Shown here piece after piece: positions 30,355 through 38,070 of a stretch of 64,000 nucleotides of DNA. The notes below the pieces were generated by a model that worked only from the letters and a program-made list of their open reading frames with translations, searched no databases and was not told the origin of the DNA. The position numbers were made by a program, and so were the translations under genes. Position 1 is the stretch's first letter, and every line of letters starts with the position of its first letter. The DNA is taken from NCBI GenBank assembly GCA_965243105.1, contig CBDEUC010000003.1, positions 248,001-312,000 of the forward strand, written 5' to 3'. Origin of the DNA: WLWS01 sp965243105 (GTDB lineage Bacteria > Pseudomonadota > Gammaproteobacteria > Eutrophobiales > Eutrophobiaceae).

Positions 30355-32763
30355 TTAACTGCGTAAGTAGGAATTGTCGGGGTCAAATGCAGGCTTCGCC
30401 AGTATACGCGCTATGTATTCTTCACCGAGCACCTCAATCGTATATTTGTCTGCAACTTTTATATGCTCGCTCGACAGGTAGGCCATGGCCAGGCCCTTGC
30501 CGACGCTCGCACCGTAACCCCCTGATGTTACCGAGCCCACACGTACACCATCTTTAAACACAGCTTCTCCACCGAGAACTTCGTGATCAGGCTGTTCTAT
30601 CTCCAGGCACACACATTCCGAGGAAGGTCCACGCTCGATACACTGCAGCAACGCGTGTTTTCCGATAAATTCTTTACTCATATCAACCAGTTTCATCATG
30701 CCTGCTTCCAGCGGAGTAATATCGTTGGAAAGTTCATGTCCTCCACGGTAGGCTTTTTCCAGTCTCATTGAATTTAAAGCCGCTGAGCCGAACAGGGCCA
30801 GGCGGAGACTTTCACCTTTAGCAACGATTTTTTCCCATAACGAGACGAGCTGGATACCGGGCGCATGAATTTCCCAGGCCAAATCGCCGCTGAAAGATAA
30901 TCGAAGAGCCAGTGCCTCGGCATTACCCAGTGTGATCTCACGCACTGCCATCCAGGGAAAAGCCCTGCTACTCATGTCCTGGTCAGACAATTGCGCTAAT
31001 AAATCACGGGAACCGGGACCCGCCAATAACAGTATTCCCCAGTCACTTGAGTAATTGGTAATTGCGACATCCTCACTTCCCGTGTTGTGAAGGCCAAGCC
31101 AGTCCCAGATGCGTAGCTCCGATGGGGCGCCTGTTGTGAACCAGAACCGTTCCTCGTCAAGGCGGGCAATAGTCGCCTCTCCTTCATAGGTTCCCCTGTG
31201 GTTTAACAGGGCGGTAAGACAGCAGCGCCCCACCACGGGCAGCCGGTTCGCGCAAACCCGGTCCAGCAATGTGGCCGCACCCGGCCCGCTAATTTCAAAC
31301 TGGGCAAAAGCAGAGAAGTCGCCGAGTCCAACACCGTTTCGAACAGCAAGAACTTCCTTTTTGACCCGCTCAAATGTTGAGGTCCTGCGCCAACCGAGGG
31401 GTTCACTCCTGGTGTAAAGTCGAGGACGTTCCCATGCAGCCACGTCCTCGTAAAGTGCACCCGCTGTTGCCGTGAATTTATGGACCGCAGACAGGCGAAT
31501 ATTGCGGCAACTCTGTCGCTGTATTTGTGGGTACGGCATCGCCTGCCTGAGCGTATAGTCCTCTGTGGCCCGACGTCGTGAATAATCTTTGTCTGCCCAT
31601 GCACCAAATCGTCTCGGGTCAAACCCGCGTGTGGAAACTTCAGCACTGCCATGGATCATCCACTGCGCCAGGGCCCTGCCTGCGCCGGGGCCCCAGGCGA
31701 TGCCCACGGTGGCTCCGCAGGCAAGCCAGTAATTTCGTAGTCCTGGCGCAGGACCAAGTAGCATTGCCCCGTCTGGCGTATACGTTATGCCACCATTTAC
31801 AATTTGCTTGATTCCCCTGTCCATTAGAACCGGGCAACGTTCGAAACAATTTTCCAGCCAGGGCGTGATGCCATCCAGGTTTGCCTCGAATAATTCACTT
31901 TCTGACTCCCAGGGACAGCCATCCAGCCACACCGCCCGGGGATCCTGCTTGTCATAGAGTCCGATCAGAACAGAGTTTTGCTCACGCCTGAGGTAACCAC
32001 AGAAATAATCATCCCGTGTTACCGGTATTTCGTGCTGCATGTCGGCAAACTCGGGTACGTCATCCGTGACGACGTAATGATGTTGCATGGTGGTGATGGG
32101 TAAATCTAATCCAGACATTGCACCAAGCTGGCGTGCGTGATAGCCCCCGGCATTGACTACATGCTCGCAAATAATCTCGCCCTGTTCTGTAGTGACGCAC
32201 CATTCACCGCCGGGTAACTGCATCACACCTGTGACGCGGCAATGACGCTTGATGCGCGCTCCCATTTGCCTGGCACCCTTAGCCATGGCGTGACAGACGC
32301 CGGAAGGGTCAACATGTCCGTCATCGATAGTATAAAGAGCAGCGATTACGCCAGCAGCCTCGGCGTCGTAAAGTGGATTGAGCTGCTGAAACTCACTCGT
32401 GGAAACCAGGTGTGCCTCCTGGCCCCTTGCAAGGATTGCCTCGCGGGTATGGTTCAGCCAGTCCAGGTGATCTTTTGTTGTCGCCACACGTAATGACCCA
32501 CAACCATGCCAGCTTACTGCCTGGCCAGTTTCTTCTTCAAGGGACTTGTAAAGATCAACAGCATAATCGTGCATACTACCCAGGGCGAAACCCGCGATCA
32601 TGCGACTGACCAGCCCGGCTGCATGCCAGGTGGCGCCCGAGGTAAGCTCGGCTTTCTCGAGAAGTACACAGTCCGTCCAGCCTTCCCGGGCAAGGTGATA
32701 CAGCACCCCCGCACCCATGTTACCTCCACCAATTACAACAACCCGTGCGTGCTCAGTTGTCAT
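30355..32763 (-). CDS. FAD-dependent dimethylglycine/sarcosine dehydrogenase-like protein
   Basis: 802 residues. The N-terminal DAO domain has the FAD motif VVVIGGGNMGAG (residues 8-19) and SGATWHAAGLV with His47 in the place of the covalent flavin His of dimethylglycine dehydrogenase. The C-terminal half is GcvT-like and binds folate (DWGILLLAGPGSRDLL, KAYRGGHELSNDITPLEAGM). The enzymes remove an N-methyl group to 5,10-methylene-tetrahydrofolate. The divergent Rieske gene at 32894 could carry out the preceding step, as GbcA does on glycine betaine (inference). The exact amine is uncertain. The sulfotransferase gene follows. Confidence 0.93.
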   Translation of the reverse strand: MTTEHARVVVIGGGNMGAGVLYHLAREGWTDCVLLEKAELTSGATWHAAGLVSRMIAGFALGSMHDYAVDLYKSLEEETGQAVSWHGCGSLRVATTKDHLDWLNHTREAILARGQEAHLVSTSEFQQLNPLYDAEAAGVIAALYTIDDGHVDPSGVCHAMAKGARQMGARIKRHCRVTGVMQLPGGEWCVTTEQGEIICEHVVNAGGYHARQLGAMSGLDLPITTMQHHYVVTDDVPEFADMQHEIPVTRDDYFCGYLRREQNSVLIGLYDKQDPRAVWLDGCPWESESELFEANLDGITPWLENCFERCPVLMDRGIKQIVNGGITYTPDGAMLLGPAPGLRNYWLACGATVGIAWGPGAGRALAQWMIHGSAEVSTRGFDPRRFGAWADKDYSRRRATEDYTLRQAMPYPQIQRQSCRNIRLSAVHKFTATAGALYEDVAAWERPRLYTRSEPLGWRRTSTFERVKKEVLAVRNGVGLGDFSAFAQFEISGPGAATLLDRVCANRLPVVGRCCLTALLNHRGTYEGEATIARLDEERFWFTTGAPSELRIWDWLGLHNTGSEDVAITNYSSDWGILLLAGPGSRDLLAQLSDQDMSSRAFPWMAVREITLGNAEALALRLSFSGDLAWEIHAPGIQLVSLWEKIVAKGESLRLALFGSAALNSMRLEKAYRGGHELSNDITPLEAGMMKLVDMSKEFIGKHALLQCIERGPSSECVCLEIEQPDHEVLGGEAVFKDGVRVGSVTSGGYGASVGKGLAMAYLSSEHIKVADKYTIEVLGEEYIARILAKPAFDPDNSYLRS

Positions 32764-32893
32764 GTCGAATAATCGTTCTCGAATGCTAAGTAGTGTGGCT
32801 ATAATTCAAGCTGTTTGATTGTAGCCTATACATGTTCCCGGAGAGAATTTACCACGTGACTTTTGTTTTCTTCATTCGCCACGAGTCATCCTG

Positions 32894-34036
32894 ATGTCGA
32901 TAATCGACAGTGATTTACTGGAGGCCCTCGCGCGCCCTACGGAATCCAGCACGGGTTTGCCAAACGGGGCTTACACCGATGCGGAATTTCTTTCAGCTGA
33001 GAATGAATCCCTTTTTCGAAATACATGGGTTTTTGCCGGCTTTGCACACGAGCTAGCGTCCGCCGGCGACGTCCATCCATGCACAGTGGCAGGACAACCT
33101 GTCTTCCTGGTACGGGATAGCAACAAACATGTTCGCGCCTTCAATAATGTTTGTTCACATCGCGGGGCACAGCTGGTCGTGGAAAAGCGAAGTGGCGTGA
33201 ATAATATAGTCTGTCCCAACCACTCATGGACCTATAGCCTCGAAGGACAGCTCAGGGTCAGACCCCATTTTTTTGGTGGTGAGAAACATGAGCGTATTGC
33301 TGATGAATGCCACGAGGCAAGCCTGGAACCTCTTCGATGTGCAGTATGGCACGACTGGATATTTGTCAATGTATCCGGCGATGCAGAGGACTTCGAAAGC
33401 TACATAAACCCCATCACGCAGCGCCTCGGCGACTATGTCCTGGGACATGTTCAACACGCGAAGACCATGAGCTTTGAGCTGGCCGCCAACTGGAAACTGC
33501 CGGTTGAGAATTTCATTGAACCTTACCACGTGTTTTCCTGCCACCCGTGGCTGAATTCATTTGTGTCCATGGAAGAGAGGCTACCACCTGAATTCGACCG
33601 ACACGTGCTTTATTGCGGTTACGATTTCAAAACGACGGACCCGGCTCGCGGTGAAGGCTTGCCGTATTTTCCCGGGCTCTCTGAACGTTCAAAGCATCGC
33701 GGAGACTGGTACGTGCTTTTCCCCAATTTTTGTTTTGAAATTTTTCCGGACCAGGTCGCGGTCCTGGTTTCCGAGCCTACCGGTGCTGAGACATGTCGTG
33801 AGACCCTCGCCCTTTACTTTGTTGGCGATGGTGCGACAAGTGATGATTATTCCGAAGCCCGCGAACGGGTTTACAGGAACTGGGAAGATCTAAACAGGGA
33901 AGATATTGGTGTAATTGAACGCATGCAGGCCGGTCGCCAGTCAAAGGCCTACACCGGCGGTCACCTGTCTCCCTACTGGGATCCTGTACTTCAGCATTTT
34001 GCGCGGCTGGTGGCCAATGCAGTTATTGAATTATAA
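32894..34036 (+). CDS. Rieske oxygenase, choline/glycine-betaine monooxygenase-like
   Basis: 380 residues. Rieske ligands are Cys87/His89 (CSHRGA) and Cys107/His110 (CPNHSW). The iron site VENFIEPYHVFSCHP gives His212 and His217, and Glu209 lies at the bridging position, as in carnitine and betaine oxygenases. It diverges from the DMGDH-like gene over 130 bases, so the two may form a demethylation pathway. The reductase partner (GbcB) is missing. It is less similar to the other three alpha subunits here, and an aromatic substrate is still possible. Confidence 0.9.
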   Translation: MSIIDSDLLEALARPTESSTGLPNGAYTDAEFLSAENESLFRNTWVFAGFAHELASAGDVHPCTVAGQPVFLVRDSNKHVRAFNNVCSHRGAQLVVEKRSGVNNIVCPNHSWTYSLEGQLRVRPHFFGGEKHERIADECHEASLEPLRCAVWHDWIFVNVSGDAEDFESYINPITQRLGDYVLGHVQHAKTMSFELAANWKLPVENFIEPYHVFSCHPWLNSFVSMEERLPPEFDRHVLYCGYDFKTTDPARGEGLPYFPGLSERSKHRGDWYVLFPNFCFEIFPDQVAVLVSEPTGAETCRETLALYFVGDGATSDDYSEARERVYRNWEDLNREDIGVIERMQAGRQSKAYTGGHLSPYWDPVLQHFARLVANAVIEL

Positions 34037-34054
34037 GTGCTCGGACTTTGTCGC

Positions 34055-35443
34055 TTACCTGATCAATATCGTGTCCGGGTAGGCTGCATGCCAGCCAAAC
34101 CAGAATGCACGATGGGCCGGTAAACGCGTTAAGGTTTTTCCCTCGTACTCCAGCCTGTCTTCATACAGTGTCCAGGTATTTCCCTGGCTATCGGTCAGGG
34201 TGGAATCACGATCGTATTCAAGGAATTCAATTTCACCTTTTTCGTACACCCTGTTCGCGCCACTGGTATCTGTCAGGACAACAAAATCCTGGGTGCCGAG
34301 ACTATTTTCATAGACCGGGGATTGCTCAAGGACTTTGACTGAAATAGCCATGGTCTCGGTTGTGACCTGGGGATAAGTCAGGGCGAGGACTTCGTCCTTG
34401 TTTTTAAGGCGCTCATCCGAGGTTGATATCTCGAACATCAGTTCATCCGTGGCAAAGTAGTCCCTGTAGGCTGCGCCTTCGCTGTAATCTCGCTCATACC
34501 CGGTATCCAGTGATAATACTTTTGTATCCGGGTGACGCCGTCGCCACTCACCCCAGGTCGTGGTGACAAGATGACTGCGCTTCAGCTTTATCCCCTGGCC
34601 CACGAGGGGTCCAATAACCGGTTCACCCCAGGTGGTGTTCCACAGGCTCTGGGTATCCTTGTCATACATAAGCTTGTTGGAACGGTACAGGAATCCGCTG
34701 GTACCTAGCTGGTGACGTACGCCGTTAAAGTGCGTTTCATATAATATGACTGCACCACAAAGTGTGCAGTAAACGCCGGCATATTCGGTTCCGCCTATCT
34801 CGTCGATGAACATTTCATGCCATGCAAGGATACGCTTGGGGTAGGCCCGCACATCATCATTGAGTGCAATACCAAAAATGACATTGTCATCCTCCAGGTA
34901 ATCTGCAGCACTCGCGGCAATCATTTTTGGTTGGCGCAGGGGCGGAATACCGTCCTGGTGCACGCCACCCCATACCACTTCGTCCAGGCGAATTCGATTG
35001 GCCCGATTATTGTCAAAGTAACCGCTAAAGCGCCAATCGATCAGACCGTAAAGAAAAGCTTTAAAGTCAGCGTAATCAGGATCGGTGGCAGGGTCCTGTG
35101 TCCACCACCATAACATCCAGTCGTTCAGGTTATAATCAAAGCCCTGTCCCGTTTTCTTTCTCAGCAGGTCCTGCAGCACCTGCGTTCTTTCCTCGTTCCC
35201 GCTGAGGTAAAGCACTTCCACAAGCATCGGTGTCCACGAACTCTGCCAGCGCTTGTCAAGGTAATCTGTACTCTCTGCTAGTTTCTCAGGTGTTTGCATG
35301 AGCAGACTCACCATGCGCTGGGAGATTGGGATCTCGTATTCCATTTCAAGCTCCTGGGCAGATACAGCCAGGAAGCCGGTGACCAGGAATAAAAGTGTGA
35401 CGAGCCCGCTTCCATACCGCTGGATAATCTTTTGTTTTTTCAT
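34055..35443 (-). CDS. DUF3179-domain exported protein
   Basis: 462 residues from ATG 35443; an in-frame start at 35494 would put 17 residues before the signal peptide. The signal peptide runs to about FLAVSAQ. The DUF3179 domain is clear: DDVRAYPKRILAWHEMFIDEIGG, YAGVYCTLCGAVILYE, FLYRSNKLMYDKDTQSLWNTTWGEPVIGPLVG, and DTKVLSLDTGYERDY. The function of this family is not established; the CTLCGA cysteines suggest metal or redox binding. It diverges from a siderophore receptor, with a Fur-type site between them, so it may be iron-regulated (inference). It converges with the Rieske gene at 34036. Confidence 0.9.
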   Translation of the reverse strand: MKKQKIIQRYGSGLVTLLFLVTGFLAVSAQELEMEYEIPISQRMVSLLMQTPEKLAESTDYLDKRWQSSWTPMLVEVLYLSGNEERTQVLQDLLRKKTGQGFDYNLNDWMLWWWTQDPATDPDYADFKAFLYGLIDWRFSGYFDNNRANRIRLDEVVWGGVHQDGIPPLRQPKMIAASAADYLEDDNVIFGIALNDDVRAYPKRILAWHEMFIDEIGGTEYAGVYCTLCGAVILYETHFNGVRHQLGTSGFLYRSNKLMYDKDTQSLWNTTWGEPVIGPLVGQGIKLKRSHLVTTTWGEWRRRHPDTKVLSLDTGYERDYSEGAAYRDYFATDELMFEISTSDERLKNKDEVLALTYPQVTTETMAISVKVLEQSPVYENSLGTQDFVVLTDTSGANRVYEKGEIEFLEYDRDSTLTDSQGNTWTLYEDRLEYEGKTLTRLPAHRAFWFGWHAAYPDTILIR

Positions 35444-35551
35444 GCCCCTTAGAGCTCCCTCAGGGGAGCAAAGTTCTTTGACCGGGGACTGCATGAGCCC
35501 GGCCGCTTTAAAGAGACGATTTCACCCAGCGGCACGAAAAATAATTAAAAT

Positions 35552-35577
35552 GATAATGAGATTGATTCTCATTTATG
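35552..35577. promoter_or_regulatory. Fur box-like palindrome
   Basis: GATAATGAGATTGATTCTCA followed by TTTATG resembles the Fur consensus GATAATGATAATCATTATC; arms ATAATGAGA and TCTCATTTAT are nearly self-complementary. It lies about 55 bases before the TonB siderophore receptor start (35633) and about 110 bases before the divergent DUF3179 gene, so iron-dependent repression of one or both is likely. Confidence 0.75.
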
Positions 35578-35632
35578 ATCCTGCTATAACATAACCCCAA
35601 TACCAGTGTGGAGATTAGAAAAGTTTTCCGGG

Positions 35633-37723
35633 ATGAATAAATTACCAGTATTTTCAGTACTTTCGTTCCTCGTTGTAGCCCAGCCTGTGATGGCGCAGGC
35701 GAGCGGCAACAACCTGGAAGAGATAGTTGTTCGAGGCCAGTACCTCTCAATGGAAGAGGCAAACTCGGTAAAGACACCGACACCCATCATCGATGTGCCA
35801 CAAAGCCTGACCATCATCAGTGCTGACGATATTACCCGCCAGGGTATTCGCAGTATTGGCGACCTGATTAATTACACTGCGGGTGTCAATACGTCACAGG
35901 GCGAGGGTCACAGGGATTCAGTCGTGTTTCGCGGTGTCCGCTCAACAGCCGACTTCTTTCTTGATGGTGCCCGCGATGACGTTCAGTACTTTCGTCCCCT
36001 GTACAACATTGAGCAGGTAGAAATACTGCGTGGTCCCAACGCCCTTTTGTTTGGGCGCGGCGGTACCGGGGGTATTCTCAATCGTGTCACAAAGAAAGCC
36101 AGGATAGGTGAACGCTTCACCGGCTACAAGGCTGCCGTCGACACCTATGGCGAGTTTGGCGTGGAACTTGATGCCAACTTTTCAACCGGGGACAACTCAG
36201 CCTTTCGTATTAATGCCATGTATGAAGGCCTGAATAACCAGCGGGACTTCTACGACGGTGATCGCTATGGCCTGAATCCCACCGCGAGATTTGAACTTGG
36301 AACCGACACAACTGTTGATATCTCCTACGAATACATAAACCACGAACGCTTTATCGACCGCGGTATTCCAACTGGAGCGAACGGTGAACCCGTTGAAGCA
36401 TTTGAAAATATCGTATTTGGCGATCCGGACCTGAATAAGACTGATCTCGAAGCCCACATATTTCGTGGAGCGATTGAGCATTCGTTTACGGAAAATATCA
36501 AGGCTAACGCCCGCATTTACTACGGTGACTTCGACAAGCTCTATCAGAATTTTTATGCATCGGGTTATGACGAAGTGCTCTCGCCAGGCGTCGTTACGCT
36601 GGATGGTTATATCGATACCACGCAGCGTGAAAACCTGATCCTTTCCGGAAACGTAGTCGGCGAATTTGTCACCGGTAGATTTGAGCATACGCTTATCGTA
36701 GGTGGTGAATACATCGACACATCATCAGACCAGGACCGCTACAACTCGTTCTGGAATACAACATCCGATGACAACGAGTTGTTTAGCATCTCACGTCCGT
36801 TGAACCTGGCCGGTGGCATAGGTGTTAATTCGTCTGGCTTGCCAACGACAAATGATTTCACCGTCGACATCAATGACGATACGCGGGTAGACATTAATGT
36901 TTACTCCTTCTACGTGCAGGACCAGGTTTCTGTCACACCCTGGATGGACATCGTCATTGGAGGCCGTTTCGACAGTTTTGAGATAGACGTGAATAATATT
37001 GTGGCAGGTGAAATGCGTAGTCGAACTGACGAAGAATTCTCGCCACGTGCCGGAGTCATTTTCAAGCCCATGGAAAATGTCTCAATTTACGGAAGTTACA
37101 GTGAGTCTTTCCTGCCTCGCAGCGGCGAACAATTTGCCAATATCAATGGCACACTAAACCAGCTGGAGCCGGATATCTTTGAAAGTGCGGAAGTCGGTGT
37201 CAAGTGGGATATCAAGCCCACGCTGAGTTTTACCGCTGCTTATTTTCAAAATGACCAGACACGCGCCGATATTGATAACGTTACCGGCGAACAATTCGAA
37301 GTCAGGGGAATTGAAATCGAGGGCTTTGAATTACAGCTTCGTGGAGAAATCATTGAGCGTCTTTACTTTACAGGCAGCTATAGCTACCTCGATGGTGAAA
37401 CGGCTAGCGGTTCACAGCCCAGGGAACTGCCCGAGAACATGTTCTCATTCTGGAGCAATTACGAGGTTAACGAAAAATTTGGCGTCGGTTTTGGCGTCGT
37501 ACACCAGGGTGAATCCTTAATTTCTGACGGAGGCAGCCAGGTACTACCGAGCTATACCCGTGTTGATGCAGCCGCCTACTACGACTGGTCAGACAACATC
37601 CGTCTACAGGTAAACATCGAAAACCTGACTGATGAGCTTTATTTTCCAAACGCCCATAGCACCCACCAGGCCACTGTGCCCCAGCCCATTAACGCGCTCT
37701 TTACCGTGAGTGGGAGATTCTAA
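35633..37723 (+). CDS. TonB-dependent siderophore receptor
   Basis: 696 residues from ATG 35633, where the signal peptide (LPVFSVLSFLVVAQPVMAQA) begins; an in-frame start at 35606 is less suitable. A TonB box (LEEIVVRGQYL) is followed by the plug domain (TPTPIIDVPQSLTIISADDI, RGVRSTADFFLDGARDDVQYF, IEQVEILRGPNALLFGRGGTGGILNRV) and the 22-strand barrel ending VSGRF. The plug is of the catecholate/hydroxamate siderophore type (TonB-siderophor). It imports iron chelates in the outer membrane. Iron control is supported by a Fur-like box upstream. No siderophore synthesis genes are in the window. The next gene is 347 bases away. Confidence 0.94.
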   Translation: MNKLPVFSVLSFLVVAQPVMAQASGNNLEEIVVRGQYLSMEEANSVKTPTPIIDVPQSLTIISADDITRQGIRSIGDLINYTAGVNTSQGEGHRDSVVFRGVRSTADFFLDGARDDVQYFRPLYNIEQVEILRGPNALLFGRGGTGGILNRVTKKARIGERFTGYKAAVDTYGEFGVELDANFSTGDNSAFRINAMYEGLNNQRDFYDGDRYGLNPTARFELGTDTTVDISYEYINHERFIDRGIPTGANGEPVEAFENIVFGDPDLNKTDLEAHIFRGAIEHSFTENIKANARIYYGDFDKLYQNFYASGYDEVLSPGVVTLDGYIDTTQRENLILSGNVVGEFVTGRFEHTLIVGGEYIDTSSDQDRYNSFWNTTSDDNELFSISRPLNLAGGIGVNSSGLPTTNDFTVDINDDTRVDINVYSFYVQDQVSVTPWMDIVIGGRFDSFEIDVNNIVAGEMRSRTDEEFSPRAGVIFKPMENVSIYGSYSESFLPRSGEQFANINGTLNQLEPDIFESAEVGVKWDIKPTLSFTAAYFQNDQTRADIDNVTGEQFEVRGIEIEGFELQLRGEIIERLYFTGSYSYLDGETASGSQPRELPENMFSFWSNYEVNEKFGVGFGVVHQGESLISDGGSQVLPSYTRVDAAAYYDWSDNIRLQVNIENLTDELYFPNAHSTHQATVPQPINALFTVSGRF

Positions 37724-38070
37724 TACCGCCACGCATACCGGGTTAGCCCGGCTTGTAGAGACTTACCAAGCGTAAAATAAGGTAGATCCTTCAACCGTTG
37801 AGGGCCCAGGAAGGGGACAGGCCGCTGCATCCATGATTTACATTGAAATACGCTTTATTTGTACTCCACGTGGCAGTGCTTTTTAAGCGGGCGAACCAGG
37901 GGTTTCTACGCCGATGGCCTGCGCTCCTTGCCACCATTCCCCTGGTAATAATTACACACAAAAAATAACCACCATTTGATAGAATCAAGATCCAAAGCAG
38001 CGTCCCTGAACTGGCATTGAAACCGGGGGCAAATCATTAACAGTATTTCCAGGTAATTGAGGAGCAGATC
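37724..38070. other. Intergenic region between siderophore receptor and prsT
   Basis: A 347-base stretch with no gene. A short hairpin CCGGG-TTAG-CCCGG lies at 37738-37751 just after the receptor stop, but lacks a U-tract. No clear sigma-54 site is seen for prsT; a TGGCA at 38013 has no matching -12 element. Confidence 0.4.

Noticed and set aside
37738..37751. Hairpin CCGGG-TTAG-CCCGG as terminator of the siderophore receptor
   Set aside because: No T-run follows, and the stem is only 5 bp.
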